Assembly: GCF_015693305.1 (NCBI RefSeq)
Contig: NZ_CP065138.1
Span: 1,550,001-1,614,000 of the forward strand
Reading direction: 5' to 3'
Length of the DNA stretch: 64,000 bases
Source: Sphingobium sp. Cam5-1
Lineage (GTDB): Bacteria > Pseudomonadota > Alphaproteobacteria > Sphingomonadales > Sphingomonadaceae
In this document: positions 48,453-60,280 of the stretch, one piece after another
Position numbering within the stretch: position 1 is the first letter of the stretch
Layout of the letters: every line of letters begins with the position of its first letter
Position numbers and translations under genes: made by a program
Notes under the pieces: generated by a model
Told to the model about the DNA's origin: nothing
The model's database searches: none
Seen by the model: the letters and a program-made list of their open reading frames with translations, nothing else

Positions 48453-49838
48453 ATGCAGCCTGTCGTTTCCCCGCCTTCCCGCCTTGGACAATCGCTTCGG
48501 ACCAGCGCGCGCGCCTTGCTCCTGTCCTCTATCCTGCTGGGATCGATCGGCAGCCCTGTCGCGGCCCAGACCGTCAATGACGATGAAGGGGTCGCCGCGC
48601 AGCAGTTGAACCTGCCCAAGGACGTGACCGTCTTTGGCAAAAGCGATCCCAATGTCCGCAAGGCTACGGCCATCGTCAACGGCCGCATCATCACCGGCAC
48701 CGACGTGGATCAGCGCCTGGCGCTCATCCTCGCCGCGAATGGCGGCAAGGTGTCGCCAGAGGAACGGGAGCGGCTGCGCGTGCAGGTGCTGCGCAACCTC
48801 ATCGACGAGACGCTTCAGATTCAGGAAGCCGCCGCCCACGACATCAAGATCGACAAGTCGGAAATCGACCAGAGCTATGAACGTGTCGCGGCGAACTTCA
48901 AACAGTCGCCCGCCCAGTTCGACCAATATCTGCGCGCTCAGGGCAGCGCGCCCGCGAGCATCAAGCGCCAGATCGAAGGCGAACTGGCGTGGAGCCGCCT
49001 GCTCCGCCGCAACATCCAGCCCTTCGTCAACGTCTCCGCCGATGAAGTGAAGTCGGTCGTCGATCGTATGAACGCGGCCAAGGGTAGCGACGAATATCGC
49101 ATTGGTGAGATCTACCTGTCGGCAACGCCCGAAAATGAGGCGCAGATCGTCTCGAATGCCCGCAACATCATCGAACAGATCAAGCAGGGCGGCAGCTTCG
49201 CTGCTTACGCCCGACAGTTTTCCGAAGCATCAACGGCTGCGGTCGGCGGCGACCTCGGCTGGGTTCGCCCGGCGCAGTTGCCCGATGAACTGGCCAAGGC
49301 CGCCAATGAGATGCAGGTTGGGCAGCTCGCTGGTCCCATCCCCGTTCCGGGCGGCATCTCCGTCATCTATGTCATGGACAAGCGCAAGGTGCTGACCGCT
49401 GACCCGCGCGACTCTCTGCTCAGCCTCAAGCAATTGTCGATCAGCTTCCCGCCCGGCACGACCAAGGAGCAGGCGAGTGCCAAGGCAGCCAGCTTCGCCG
49501 CGCAGATCAAGACGATCAAGGGATGCGGCCAGGCGAATGAACTGGGTGGCAAGATCGGCGCCGATGTCGTGGACAATGACAATGTGAAGGTGCGCGACCT
49601 GCCGCCGCAGCTGCAGGAAATCCTGCTGGGCCTGCAGGTTGGTGAAGCGACGCCTCCCTTTGGCTCGGTCAATGACGGCGTGCGCGTTCTCGTCGTTTGC
49701 GGCCGCGATGAAGCCAACAACGCCGCCGCGCCGAACCCCGAACAGATCATGGCTCAGCTGGAGGAAGAACGGGTCAACAAGCGCGCCCGCATCTATCTGC
49801 GTGACCTTCGCCGCGATGCCATCATCGACTATAATTGA
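48453..49838 (+). CDS. surA: Periplasmic chaperone/peptidylprolyl isomerase SurA
   Basis: SurA escorts outer-membrane proteins to BAM. The 461-residue protein has a signal peptide (cleaved after VAA near residue 38), a SurA N-terminal domain (KATAIVNGRIITGTDVDQRL; LIDETLQIQEAAAHDIKI), a parvulin domain (YRIGEIYLSATPENEAQ; GGDLGWVRPAQLPDELAKA) and a second, degenerate parvulin-like region. TTG 48444 is an alternative start. It is followed by pdxA, whose start overlaps its end by 23 bases. Confidence 0.92.
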   Translation: MQPVVSPPSRLGQSLRTSARALLLSSILLGSIGSPVAAQTVNDDEGVAAQQLNLPKDVTVFGKSDPNVRKATAIVNGRIITGTDVDQRLALILAANGGKVSPEERERLRVQVLRNLIDETLQIQEAAAHDIKIDKSEIDQSYERVAANFKQSPAQFDQYLRAQGSAPASIKRQIEGELAWSRLLRRNIQPFVNVSADEVKSVVDRMNAAKGSDEYRIGEIYLSATPENEAQIVSNARNIIEQIKQGGSFAAYARQFSEASTAAVGGDLGWVRPAQLPDELAKAANEMQVGQLAGPIPVPGGISVIYVMDKRKVLTADPRDSLLSLKQLSISFPPGTTKEQASAKAASFAAQIKTIKGCGQANELGGKIGADVVDNDNVKVRDLPPQLQEILLGLQVGEATPPFGSVNDGVRVLVVCGRDEANNAAAPNPEQIMAQLEEERVNKRARIYLRDLRRDAIIDYN

Positions 49839-50853
49839 TCCAGCCTCGGCTCGACCGGAGCTGGCACCTTTTGCCGTCCCGCTGGGCGACCCGGCGGGGA
49901 TCGGGCCGGAAATCGTAGCGAAAAGCTGGGTGATGCGCGAAGCACGCGGATTGCCCACCTTTTTCGCCGTGGGTGATGCTGCATCGTTACGCCGGGTCTG
50001 GTCCGGCCCTGTCGCCCCAATAGCCACACCGCAAGAGGCAGCGGCGCTGTTCGACACCGCGCTTCCCTGCCTCCAGGTTGCCGACGCCGGTGACATCGTA
50101 CCGGGCTCCCCCAGCATCGACGGTGCGCGCACTGCGTTTCAGGCACTGGAAGTGGCGGTCGGCCTCGCCCGCACCGAATCGGCCGCCGGGATCGTCACCG
50201 CCCCTGTCGGCAAGGAACAGCTTTACGGCGTCGGCTTCACCCATCCCGGCCAGACCGAGTTCATCGCCGAACGTTGCGGCGTAGCCCCCCACAATGCGGT
50301 GATGATGCTGGCCGGTCCTTCATTGAAGGTCGTGCCCATCACCATCCATATCCCGCTGGCGGAGGTCGCCTCGGCCCTGACCATCGACCTGATCCGCGCC
50401 CGCGCCATGACCACGGTCAAGGGATTGCAGCGCAATTTCGGCATCCCCCGCCCGCGCATCGTCGTCGCCGGACTCAACCCTCATGCGGGTGAGGGCGGCG
50501 CGCTGGGCCGGGAAGAAATCGACATCATCAGCCCCGCGATCGAATCGCTACGGGCGGAAGGCATGGACATTGTCGGCCCCCTCTCCGCCGATGGCCTGTT
50601 CCACGCCCGCGCCCGCGAAACCTACGACGCGGTGCTGTGCATGTATCATGACCAGGCACTGATCCCCCTCAAGACGCTGCATTTCGATGAGGGCGTCAAC
50701 ATCACCCTCGGCCTGCCGATCGTGCGCACCTCACCGGACCATGGCACTGCCTTCGGCATTGCCGGAACGGACAGCGCAAACCCCGGCGCGATGATGGCCG
50801 CGCTCAAGATGGCGGCGGAATCCGCGCGATCGCGGTTAAGCCATGGGGGCTGA
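49816..50853 (+). CDS. pdxA: 4-hydroxythreonine-4-phosphate dehydrogenase
   Basis: PdxA acts in DXP-dependent pyridoxal phosphate synthesis. The 345-residue protein has [15 protein letters not shown] near the N-terminus, then [42 protein letters not shown] and [20 protein letters not shown] with the metal-binding His and Asp residues. It begins inside the end of surA and overlaps rsmA by 11 bases, so the three are tightly coupled. Confidence 0.95.
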   Translation: MPSSTIIDPASARPELAPFAVPLGDPAGIGPEIVAKSWVMREARGLPTFFAVGDAASLRRVWSGPVAPIATPQEAAALFDTALPCLQVADAGDIVPGSPSIDGARTAFQALEVAVGLARTESAAGIVTAPVGKEQLYGVGFTHPGQTEFIAERCGVAPHNAVMMLAGPSLKVVPITIHIPLAEVASALTIDLIRARAMTTVKGLQRNFGIPRPRIVVAGLNPHAGEGGALGREEIDIISPAIESLRAEGMDIVGPLSADGLFHARARETYDAVLCMYHDQALIPLKTLHFDEGVNITLGLPIVRTSPDHGTAFGIAGTDSANPGAMMAALKMAAESARSRLSHGG

Positions 50854-51691
50854 TACGCGGCCGGTCCTGCCGCCATTGCGTGAAGTCATCGCTGCGCACG
50901 GCCTGCAAGCGAGCAAGGCGCTCGGCCAGAACTTCCTGCTCGATGAACAGTTGCTCGATCGCATTGCCGCCATCCCCGGATCACTGAAGGATCAGCCCGC
51001 GTTTGAGGTTGGACCCGGCCCCGGCGGCCTGACTCGCGCGATCCTGCGAGCCGGAGCGCGGCTGGTCGCTGTCGAGCGGGATCGCCGCTGCCTGCCCGCC
51101 CTTGCTGAATTGTCAGACGCCTTCCCCGGCCAGTTGCGCGTCATATCCGGCGACGCCATGCAGGTGGACGCGCACGCCGAAGCTGGCGAACATACCCACA
51201 TCATAGCCAACCTGCCTTATAATGTCGGCACCGCCCTGCTGATCGGCTGGCTGTCTGTGGAATGGAACCCGCTGCCCTGGTGGTCCTCCCTGACGCTCAT
51301 GTTCCAGATGGAAGTCGCCGAACGCATCGTCGCGAAGCCCGGTGGCGACCATTATGGCCGCCTCGCCGTCCTGTCCCAATGGCGCAGCGACGCCCGCATC
51401 GCCATGAAAGTGCACCGCAGCGCCTTCACCCCGCCGCCCAAAGTCATGTCCGCCGTGGTGCACATCACGCCCAAACCGGCACCTGATGGCGTGCAACTAA
51501 AACATCTAGAACGCCTCACCGCCGCCGCCTTCGGCCAACGCCGCAAGATGCTACGCCAAAGCCTCAAAGGTCTACCGGGAGCGTTGGAGGCGCTGGAGCA
51601 AGTCGGCATAGATGCCCAGAGGCGGGCCGAAACGGTGAGCGTCGAGGAGTTTGTCGAAGTGGCCCGGGTGATGGGAGGGCGAAAGCCCTAA
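50843..51691 (+). CDS. rsmA: 16S rRNA (adenine1518/1519-N6)-dimethyltransferase
   Basis: RsmA (KsgA) dimethylates two adenines near the 3' end of 16S rRNA. The 282-residue protein has [21 protein letters not shown] motif [15 protein letters not shown], and the catalytic [13 protein letters not shown], followed by the family C-terminal domain. It ends the lptD-surA-pdxA-rsmA cluster. GC-rich sequence ends sharply just past its stop. Confidence 0.97.
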   Translation: MGADTRPVLPPLREVIAAHGLQASKALGQNFLLDEQLLDRIAAIPGSLKDQPAFEVGPGPGGLTRAILRAGARLVAVERDRRCLPALAELSDAFPGQLRVISGDAMQVDAHAEAGEHTHIIANLPYNVGTALLIGWLSVEWNPLPWWSSLTLMFQMEVAERIVAKPGGDHYGRLAVLSQWRSDARIAMKVHRSAFTPPPKVMSAVVHITPKPAPDGVQLKHLERLTAAAFGQRRKMLRQSLKGLPGALEALEQVGIDAQRRAETVSVEEFVEVARVMGGRKP

Positions 51692-51707
51692 GGTCTGCTG
51701 TGGGTGG

Positions 51708-52508
51708 TCAGCGGACGTTGCGGGCACGTCCCCCGGCACGTTGCGGAAACACTAAAATGAGCAAAAGGATGGCGGCTGCTATGGCTGCGGTAGCCAAAGG
51801 ACGGCTGAACTCCAGACCACCCTTTGCGATAGGTTTGTCCAAAAAGTCGCCCACAGTCGCGCCTAAGGGACGAGTTAAGATGAATGCCGCCCAAAAGAGA
51901 AGCACGCGCGAAACCGAAGTCCAGACATATAGAGCGGCAACGAAAATGAGCAGCCCACCGAAGATCATCGCCGCGCCGCTATACCCAAGAGAGCCGTCAG
52001 CAACCCAGTCGCCGAGCGCAGTTCCCAGGGTCTGTGAAACAGTGATGGTGATCCAATAGAAAGTTTCGGCCCTGGCCGTTCCAACGCAATTGACGTCCAC
52101 TGACCCCAAGGTGCGATGCCAACTGAACAGCGACGCAATCACTAACGAAAACAGAAGAAGTGATCCACCCGGATATCCGAGCCCCATGGAACGTGTCACA
52201 TAGTCGGCAAGCGTAGTCCCTGCGGTGGTTGAGGCAATAATTGTAGTCCAATAGAGCCAAGGGTTGAAACGCCGAGCCCTAATTTGCAGCGACACCAGCG
52301 CTACAAGTAGAAGGCCGAAAATGGCGGTGCCGACAAGATAGCCATTCACGCCGCCGCCGCCCGCGTTCGGCGTCGTTTCGCCGAGCCAACTCATGCTGAC
52401 CGCATCTCCACCCGTTTCGCCAAGGGTTGTGGCGAACACCTTGATGACCCAAAAAATTAGGGTCGCAGCGGGGACTTTGCTGATCCCGGCACGGGGTGAA
52501 TCAAGCAT
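51708..52508 (-). CDS. COG4705-like membrane protein with four internal repeats
   Basis: This 266-residue hydrophobic protein has about seven or eight helices and a repeated motif of the form (F/Y)W-x(9-12)-G-x(2-3)-(G/A)D: FWVIKVFATTLGETGGDA, YWTTIIASTTAGTTLADY, YWITITVSQTLGTALGDW and FWAAFILTRPLGATVGDF. The four copies suggest repeated helix pairs around a core with conserved Asp. It resembles uncharacterised membrane proteins of COG4705; function is unknown. GC is lower than in neighbouring genes (50-57% in two sampled 60-base stretches against 75% in rsmA). Confidence 0.75.
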   Translation of the reverse strand: MLDSPRAGISKVPAATLIFWVIKVFATTLGETGGDAVSMSWLGETTPNAGGGGVNGYLVGTAIFGLLLVALVSLQIRARRFNPWLYWTTIIASTTAGTTLADYVTRSMGLGYPGGSLLLFSLVIASLFSWHRTLGSVDVNCVGTARAETFYWITITVSQTLGTALGDWVADGSLGYSGAAMIFGGLLIFVAALYVWTSVSRVLLFWAAFILTRPLGATVGDFLDKPIAKGGLEFSRPLATAAIAAAILLLILVFPQRAGGRARNVR

Positions 52509-52582
52509 CCCTCATCTCACACTACATCGTTGAGTTTTAGCGATCCGATCATACGACGCCCCAATCTGTTCGCAAATGGTCG

Positions 52583-52978
52583 TTAGAGGCCTAAAAGGAG
52601 CCGGAGCCGTATCCACCATGATGTTCGTTCTATCGTATCGGCACGCGCACCGCCGAGGCGTGCGATAGGCTGTTCGGCGAAGAGAATGTTGAGCATTCCT
52701 TTGGTCAATTCGTCAGGGACAGCAATTGTTGCCGAACATGTTTCCTGACGAACACCGTCTATAAAGGCCTCGAGCGTCCGCACATTTGCCCAAACGACCA
52801 AACAATCAGAGGTCCATTCAAACTCGCCTATTGTCCGATCGTCAGATCCAGCAGAAGACTTAAGTATTACAGCCGATCGAGCAGGGACGGCTATTTCCTC
52901 GGCCCAAGGCTCAAGCCAAACGTGCAACATGTCGGGTCCGGGATTGGAGAGACCCCAATAGAGTTCATCCTCCCACAT
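52583..52978 (-). CDS. Hypothetical protein, low-GC islet
   Basis: A 131-residue protein with no recognised family. It has an acidic N-terminus rich in Trp (MWEDELYWGLSNPGPD; VWLEPWAEEIAVPARSAVIL), two Cys, a basic C-terminal tail (RTSWWIRLRLLLGL) and no signal peptide. It lies 74 bases upstream of the COG4705-like gene on the same strand, so the two may form one transcript. A 60-base sample (52681-52740) is 45% GC, far below the surrounding genes. Confidence 0.6.
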   Translation of the reverse strand: MWEDELYWGLSNPGPDMLHVWLEPWAEEIAVPARSAVILKSSAGSDDRTIGEFEWTSDCLVVWANVRTLEAFIDGVRQETCSATIAVPDELTKGMLNILFAEQPIARLGGARADTIERTSWWIRLRLLLGL

Positions 52979-53068
52979 CGACCCCTATTCTCAGATAGTA
53001 TGTGTAACCGCAACTGGCCGCTTACCGCAGACGGGAGGGAATGTCTTAGGTGACCCCTTCAAGAAGTC

Positions 53069-53587
53069 TCAAGGCGTCTCCGTCTCCACCGCCTTCGGCA
53101 CCACAACAGCATCCTTCGCACTCAACACCGTCGCAGGCGGCCCCTTCTGGATCGCGGCGGCGAGCTTACCGACAGCCGCGCAGTCAGACTTGCACGCGCT
53201 CTGCGCCTGGGCGAGATTTTCCTTTGCCTTGGCGATCGCGCCCTTCTCGACCATCGCCTCGCCCTGCCCCACCAGTGCATGCACATCGTTCGGGTCGAGC
53301 AGCAGCGCCTCACGATAGAGGCGGATGGCCTTGCCCTGAAGGCCCTGAGCACGGGCTACTTCAGCGAGCTCAATATAGGCCGAGCGATTGCGCGGATCGA
53401 CCGCCAGCGCCGTTTCCAGCGCATCGTTCGCCGCACTGAAATTTCCCGCCCGGCGCGCAGTGACGCCCGCCTGCTGCCATTCGATCGACAAAGGCGAAAT
53501 CTGGGCATCCGGCCGCTGCGTCAGACCGGCGCTCGACACGGTGGTAAGAAGGACGGCAAGGGCGATCGAAGCAGGGGTAAAACGCAT
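53069..53587 (-). CDS. TPR-repeat periplasmic protein
   Basis: This 172-residue protein has a signal peptide ([20 protein letters not shown]) and TPR units: [64 protein letters not shown] and [23 protein letters not shown] (in parts). Role is unknown, probably as a periplasmic scaffold. GGAG lies 8 bases before ATG 53587, which is preferred to the ATG at 53668 that overlaps the rsmB stop. Confidence 0.8.
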   Translation of the reverse strand: MRFTPASIALAVLLTTVSSAGLTQRPDAQISPLSIEWQQAGVTARRAGNFSAANDALETALAVDPRNRSAYIELAEVARAQGLQGKAIRLYREALLLDPNDVHALVGQGEAMVEKGAIAKAKENLAQAQSACKSDCAAVGKLAAAIQKGPPATVLSAKDAVVVPKAVETETP

Positions 53588-53664
53588 GCACAACTCCAGC
53601 CATGTTTCAGGCATTGATTCTGCCCGAGTGTCGTCATTTTGCCGGGGCTTGTCCATCGCCTCTT

Positions 53665-54840
53665 TCATGCACCGCGCCGCAGCCGAGCGAAATAGAAACC
53701 GTCCGTCGCGTCATGGCCCGGCGTCAGCAATCGGCCATGCCCATGCACTCGCCCGGCCATGATCGGGATCGCTTCAGCCATCCATCCCGCGTGGCGATCG
53801 AGAAACGCCTGCGCCTGCCCCGCCCCTTCCTGATCGGTCAGGGCACAGGTCGCGTAAACAAGCGCCCCACCGGGCGCCACCAGCGGCGCCGCGAAGTCCA
53901 ATATGCGCGCCTGCTCGCGCACCAACCGTTCCAGCCGCGCGGGCGTCAGGCGCCAGCGAGCCTCGGGATTGCGCCGCCAAGTCCCGGTTCCGGAGCAGGG
54001 CGCATCGACAAGTACGACGTCCGCCTGCCCCTGTAGGCTCTCCAGCCCGCGCGTCTCATGCCCCTGATCCAGCAGCAATGTCTGAATGAAGGTCGCCCCC
54101 GCCCGCTCGGCCCGCGGGTCGAGGCGCGAGAGGCGCGAGCGGATCGTGTCCGCCGCGATTAGCGTCCCTTGTCCGGCCATCGCCGCCGCGAGCGCCAGCG
54201 TCTTGCCGCCCGCTCCCGCGCAAAGGTCGATGACAGTCATGCCGGACGCAGCGCCGCACGCCGCGGAAATGAGCTGGCTGCCCGCATCCTGCACCTCTAC
54301 CAGCCCCTGCTTCCACGCATCGCTCTGCTCAACCGGCCAACCCTCCGGCAGGCGCAGCGCGTCAGGCAAGCCGTCGATAGGCACCGCTTCGGGAAAGAGC
54401 GGCGCGACCTTCTCCACCGTCGCTTTCAACCGGTTCACCCGCAAATCCACGGGCGCCCGGCCTAGCAATTCCTCCTGCTCGACCGGCGCTGCAAACAACG
54501 GCTTGAGCCAAGCGGGCACCCCCCCGGCTATCGCCCCCACCTCCTCGGCGAGGATAGGCGCAGGCCCATGCAGCGATCCGTCGAACAGGTCCGCGATATC
54601 CGGCCGCTCCCGCGCCACTCCGATCATCGCCGCGCGGCCATTGTCCGGCCGTTCCGCAGCCCGGCGCACCGCATCATAGACATGATCGCGCACCGCCCGC
54701 CGGTCGCGGGAACCGGCATAGCGCCGTTCCTTGAAATAACGTGCGATCAACGTATCAGCAGCCGGTCCACCATCGCGCGCCGAAGCTATGATGGCGTCGA
54801 GCAGCTCGATCGCGGCCTGAACACGCGCGGAGGGGGTCAC
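53665..54840 (-). CDS. rsmB: RsmB/NOP2-family RNA (cytosine-C5) methyltransferase
   Basis: This 391-residue protein has an N-terminal NusB-like helical region and a C-terminal SAM methyltransferase with [19 protein letters not shown], the catalytic Cys in [18 protein letters not shown], and the second Cys in LVYATCALT. It methylates rRNA or tRNA cytosines; the NusB-like N-terminus is weak, so RsmB itself is likely but not certain. GTG start. It is 12 bases downstream of guaB. Confidence 0.9.
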   Translation of the reverse strand: MTPSARVQAAIELLDAIIASARDGGPAADTLIARYFKERRYAGSRDRRAVRDHVYDAVRRAAERPDNGRAAMIGVARERPDIADLFDGSLHGPAPILAEEVGAIAGGVPAWLKPLFAAPVEQEELLGRAPVDLRVNRLKATVEKVAPLFPEAVPIDGLPDALRLPEGWPVEQSDAWKQGLVEVQDAGSQLISAACGAASGMTVIDLCAGAGGKTLALAAAMAGQGTLIAADTIRSRLSRLDPRAERAGATFIQTLLLDQGHETRGLESLQGQADVVLVDAPCSGTGTWRRNPEARWRLTPARLERLVREQARILDFAAPLVAPGGALVYATCALTDQEGAGQAQAFLDRHAGWMAEAIPIMAGRVHGHGRLLTPGHDATDGFYFARLRRGA

Positions 54841-54852
54841 CCCTTCCTACTC

Positions 54853-56403
<1,551 letters not shown>

Positions 56404-56455
56404 TTAGGCGCATTTTGTTGCTGGGCGCCTCACGGCACAGGAGGACGGGCGCTTT

Positions 56456-56806
56456 TCAGGATTTAGCGGCGGCACCCACAAGCCGATCCAACCATGCCTG
56501 CGCCTGCTTCGGCTCCCCAACCGCTTGCGAACTGACTGGCCCGCGCGACGCAAGAAACTCCTGTTGCAGTTCAAACGGCGGCATCAGCAGTTGCTCCCGC
56601 GCCTTGTCGATGGCTTCCCCGATTTCCGCCAACTGTTCGATGACCGGAGCGATCGCGGCGCGGCTTACCCGGTCCTCCTTATGCCCGAACAGGCCCCATT
56701 TCCCCGAAGCAGTCACGAGCAATGCGTCGATGAGCTTCTCGGTATATTCCGCCTCCAGTTCCAAACGGCGGGTGTCGAGGCGTTCCAATCGGTCAGCTTT
56801 TGCCAT
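56456..56806 (-). CDS. Conserved-looking small coiled-coil protein
   Basis: This 116-residue protein is highly charged and probably helical (RLERLDTRRLELEAEYTEKLIDAL; LAEIGEAIDKAREQLLM), with no recognised domain. It starts at MAKADRLERL with GGGA upstream. It is separated from ftsH by a strong terminator, and so likely has its own promoter. Function is unknown. Confidence 0.6.
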   Translation of the reverse strand: MAKADRLERLDTRRLELEAEYTEKLIDALLVTASGKWGLFGHKEDRVSRAAIAPVIEQLAEIGEAIDKAREQLLMPPFELQQEFLASRGPVSSQAVGEPKQAQAWLDRLVGAAAKS

Positions 56807-56844
56807 GACAATCCCTATCTCACCACGATGAGATAGCCGCAAAT

Positions 56845-56874
56845 AAAAAGGGCGCCGCCCAACGGCAGCGCCCC
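56845..56874 (-). terminator. Rho-independent terminator of ftsH
   Basis: On the minus strand, GGGCGCTGCC pairs with GGCGGCGCCC (one T-G wobble) with a short GTTG-like loop and is followed by TTTTT. It begins 22 bases past the ftsH stop. Confidence 0.9.
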
Positions 56875-56895
56875 CTTCAAACCGTATGCCGCAGA

Positions 56896-58845
56896 TCAGA
56901 TACCCGCAGGCGATGGATCGCCAAACGGCCCCTTGCGCTTACGCGTCTTGGGGATCGACGAACCCGCCGCAGGCACGACCGATGGCTTGATCGTGGTGCC
57001 GTCGTCGCGGGTGATCTCACCCTTGTCGAGCAGCGTCTTGATCTCCTCCCCGGACAGCGTCTCATATTCCAGCATCGCGTTGGCGAGCAGATGCAGCTGG
57101 TCCTCATGACCCTTCAGCACTTCCTGCGCGCGGGTATAGCCCTGCTCCACCAGTCCACGAATTTCCTTGTCGATCAGCTTCGCCGTCTCGTCCGACATAT
57201 GGACGCGCTGGCTCTGCGAATAACCGAGGAAAGTTTCGCCCTGCTGCTCTTCATATTGCAGCGGGCCGAGCTTGTCGGACATGCCCCACTGAGTGACCAT
57301 GTCGCGCGCCAGCTTGGTGGCATATTGAATGTCACCCGATGCACCCGAAGACACCTTGTCATAACCGAAGATGATCTCCTCGGCGACGCGGCCACCCATG
57401 GCTACGGCCATGTTCGCGTGCATCTTGTCACGATGATAGCTGTAGCTGTCCCGTTCCGGCAGGCGCATCACCATGCCCAGCGCACGACCGCGCGGGATGA
57501 TCGTCGCCTTGTGGATCGGGTCGGACGCCGGTTCATGGACCGCGACGATGGCATGGCCCGCCTCATGATAGGCGGTCATTTTCTTCTCGTCCTCGGTCAT
57601 GACCATGGAGCGGCGTTCGCTGCCCATCATGACCTTGTCCTTAGCCGCCTCGAACTCGTCCATCGCGACCAGACGCTTGCCCCGACGAGCAGCCATCAGC
57701 GCCGCTTCGTTGACAAGGTTCGCAAGGTCAGCACCGGAAAAGCCCGGCGTACCGCGCGCAATGGTACGCGGATTGACGTCGGGCGCCAGCGGCACCTTCT
57801 TCATGTGCACGGCCAAAATCTTCTCGCGGCCCTCAATGTCGGGACGCGGCACCACGACCTGACGGTCGAAACGGCCCGGACGCAGCAGCGCAGGGTCCAG
57901 CACGTCGGGGCGGTTGGTCGCCGCGACGATGATGATGCCCTCATTCGCCTCGAAACCGTCCATCTCGACCAGAAGCTGGTTGAGCGTCTGCTCGCGCTCG
58001 TCATTGCCGTTGCCAAGGCCCGCGCCGCGATGGCGGCCGACCGCGTCGATTTCGTCGATGAATACGATGCACGGCGCATTCTTCTTCGCCTGCTCGAACA
58101 TGTCGCGGACACGGCTCGCACCGACGCCGACGAACATTTCAACGAAGTCAGAACCCGAAATGGTAAAGAAGGGAACCCCCGCCTCACCCGCAATCGCGCG
58201 CGCCAGCAGCGTCTTGCCCGTACCTGGCGAACCGACCAGCAGCGCACCCTTGGGAATCTTGCCGCCCAGCCGCGCAAACTTGGTCGGGTCCTTCAGAAAC
58301 TCGACGATTTCCTGCAATTCCTCGCGCGCTTCATCGATGCCCGCAACGTCATCAAAGGTGACCTTGCCATGCTTTTCGGTCAGCAGCTTCGCCTTGGACT
58401 TGCCAAAGCCCATTGCGCCACCAGCGCCGCCGCCCTTTTGCATCTGCCGCAGCACAAAGAAGGCGATGCCCAGGATCAGCAGGAACGGCAGCGACTGATA
58501 CAGCATGATCTGCCAGAAGCTCGGCTGCTCCTCAGTCTGTCCGGAATATTTGACATTATAATCGTCAAGCAGCCCGGTCAGCCCCGGATCATTCACAGGA
58601 ACGGTGTTGAACCGCTGCCCGCTGGTCAGTGTGCCGGTGATCTTGTCGGTCGCGATCGCGACGTCCTTGACCTGCCCCTCCTGAACCTTCGAACGGAATT
58701 CCGAATAGGCAAGTCCGCTCCCCGCCTGCGAAGCGGAACGGCTGTCGAACATCGAGACGAATAGCAGCAGAGCGACAATCACCCCCGCCCAAATCATCGC
58801 GCTTTTGATCCAGGGGTTACCCTGCGGGTCCTTCTCGTCGTTCAT
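56896..58845 (-). CDS. ftsH: ATP-dependent membrane zinc metalloprotease FtsH
   Basis: FtsH degrades unfolded membrane proteins and regulators. The 649-residue protein has two transmembrane helices with a short periplasmic loop, an AAA domain (Walker [13 protein letters not shown] near residue 205; [13 protein letters not shown]) and a zinc protease domain with HEAGH near residue 425. The disordered C-terminus ends [12 protein letters not shown]. Start [10 protein letters not shown] at 58845 is chosen; GTG/ATG codons immediately upstream are also possible. Confidence 0.97.
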   Translation of the reverse strand: MNDEKDPQGNPWIKSAMIWAGVIVALLLFVSMFDSRSASQAGSGLAYSEFRSKVQEGQVKDVAIATDKITGTLTSGQRFNTVPVNDPGLTGLLDDYNVKYSGQTEEQPSFWQIMLYQSLPFLLILGIAFFVLRQMQKGGGAGGAMGFGKSKAKLLTEKHGKVTFDDVAGIDEAREELQEIVEFLKDPTKFARLGGKIPKGALLVGSPGTGKTLLARAIAGEAGVPFFTISGSDFVEMFVGVGASRVRDMFEQAKKNAPCIVFIDEIDAVGRHRGAGLGNGNDEREQTLNQLLVEMDGFEANEGIIIVAATNRPDVLDPALLRPGRFDRQVVVPRPDIEGREKILAVHMKKVPLAPDVNPRTIARGTPGFSGADLANLVNEAALMAARRGKRLVAMDEFEAAKDKVMMGSERRSMVMTEDEKKMTAYHEAGHAIVAVHEPASDPIHKATIIPRGRALGMVMRLPERDSYSYHRDKMHANMAVAMGGRVAEEIIFGYDKVSSGASGDIQYATKLARDMVTQWGMSDKLGPLQYEEQQGETFLGYSQSQRVHMSDETAKLIDKEIRGLVEQGYTRAQEVLKGHEDQLHLLANAMLEYETLSGEEIKTLLDKGEITRDDGTTIKPSVVPAAGSSIPKTRKRKGPFGDPSPAGI

Positions 58846-58918
58846 CATCACTCTCTTTCACCGGGCAAGATAGGATGCTCCGGCAAAATCGCAAGTTGGG
58901 TGCAACGGTCTGCTGACG

Positions 58919-59110
58919 TTATCCGCCCACGAACTGCGACAGGGCGATATAGGCCAGGATCATCGCCAGGCCCGCCGACACGCCGCACAGCAGATATCCG
59001 ACATACAGCAGCAACGGCGGATGCGGACGAGCCAACTTCCGGTTACGTTGCGCTGCCGAAAGGATTACGCTGGCCAACACGCCATAGGTCAACGCCGCAA
59101 ATTCGAACAT
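58919..59110 (-). CDS. Small two-helix membrane protein upstream of ftsH
   Basis: This 63-residue protein has two hydrophobic segments (FEFAALTYGVLASVILSA and LLLYVGYLLCGVSAGLAMILAYIAL) joined by a basic loop (QRNRKLARPHPP). AGGAAAG lies 7 bases before ATG 59110. It sits 73 bases upstream of ftsH on the same strand, which could mean co-transcription with that protease. No family recognised. Confidence 0.65.
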   Translation of the reverse strand: MFEFAALTYGVLASVILSAAQRNRKLARPHPPLLLYVGYLLCGVSAGLAMILAYIALSQFVGG

Positions 59111-59320
59111 AAATGACTTTCCTGCCTGAGTGCCGACCCCAATACGCCAGCAGGCTATTAAGGAAAGGTCATTGCGCTGCAACAATTCGACGGAGCGAGG
59201 CGTCGGCGCGTTAATCGGTGGAACCTTTCCGTAACGATCGATTCAACGCCGGAGATCGTTTCGGACAAGACTCATCATCGCGGTCATCGGCGGCCCTTCG
59301 CGCCCAAGATCGATTCTGAC

Positions 59321-60271
59321 TTAGCGTCGCGGCGGCGCCACGCTGATTTTCCAGGCGGCGCCCCCTTTCAGCAGTAATCTGCCTAGGCTCGCCTGCCCGC
59401 CCCGCATTGCCACCGCAATGGCCCGGTCGAGCGTGTCGCCTCGCGGTTCCGCGCCGGGTTCGGCCTCGGCGATGATGCGCAGCAACAGGCGCCGCAACAA
59501 CTCACGGGGCAGATCCGTGCGGGTCAGCAGCCACGCCTCCCCTTCCCTGCAAACATGCGCCGCCGCGATATCGTCGACCACCCAGTCCAGCGCTTCCTCG
59601 CACTCCGCCAGCGCCGCCGCACTGCGGACGGCATTTTGCGGGTCGAGCCATTCGGCTTCCTTCAGATGCCGTCGAATCACCGCCCGATCAAATCGCGGAT
59701 CGACATTGGAAGGGTCGTTGACGAAAGGAAGTCCGCGCTCACGCGCATAGTCGAACAGTTGCGCACGTCGCACGCCAAGCACGGGTCGCAATATACGCCC
59801 TTGCCGCGCGCGGATTCCGGCCAGGCCATTGACCCCGGCACCCCGGTTAAGCCGCATCAGCACGGTTTCCAGCTGATCATCGGCATGATGCGCGGTGAAG
59901 ATCCAATCGATCCCGCGATCGGCCCTCCATTGTTCCAGCGCCGCATAGCGTTGGGTCCTCGCCCATTGCTGGACATTGCCGGTGAGAGGCTTGGGCGGAT
60001 GCAGAACGGCATGCGGAACTCCGCTACTGCGGCACCACTGCCCCACCATTGCGGCCTCTTCCGCAGACTCTGCCCTCAGTTCATGATCGACGGTGGCCGC
60101 TTCCACCCTGCCCGCGAAGGCATGCGCAGCCAACGCAAGCAACGCCATGCTGTCGGGACCGCCCGACACCGCCACGCCAAAACGCAGCGAGGCATCGTCC
60201 CCCACCAGCGCACCAACCGACCGCGTCAGCAGCGCTTCCAGATCGGGCTGAGCCGAATGCGGCGCGGCCAT
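59321..60271 (-). CDS. tilS: tRNA(Ile)-lysidine synthase
   Basis: TilS converts C34 of tRNA-Ile(CAU) to lysidine, so that it reads AUA. The 316-residue protein has the PP-loop VSGGPDSM at 35-42, HHADDQLETVLMRLNRGAGVNGLAG, and REPLL-like RPVLGVRRAQLFDYARERGLPFVNDPSN. The C-terminal domain is short, as in other alphaproteobacteria. It begins 9 bases after cpoB and lies upstream of ftsH, a classic order. Confidence 0.94.
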   Translation of the reverse strand: MAAPHSAQPDLEALLTRSVGALVGDDASLRFGVAVSGGPDSMALLALAAHAFAGRVEAATVDHELRAESAEEAAMVGQWCRSSGVPHAVLHPPKPLTGNVQQWARTQRYAALEQWRADRGIDWIFTAHHADDQLETVLMRLNRGAGVNGLAGIRARQGRILRPVLGVRRAQLFDYARERGLPFVNDPSNVDPRFDRAVIRRHLKEAEWLDPQNAVRSAAALAECEEALDWVVDDIAAAHVCREGEAWLLTRTDLPRELLRRLLLRIIAEAEPGAEPRGDTLDRAIAVAMRGGQASLGRLLLKGGAAWKISVAPPRR

Positions 60272-60280
60272 GCGAGTGCC

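Noticed and set aside
51708..52978. Insertion sequence in the low-GC islet
   Set aside because: Neither gene resembles a transposase and I saw no terminal inverted repeats or target duplications at the edges.
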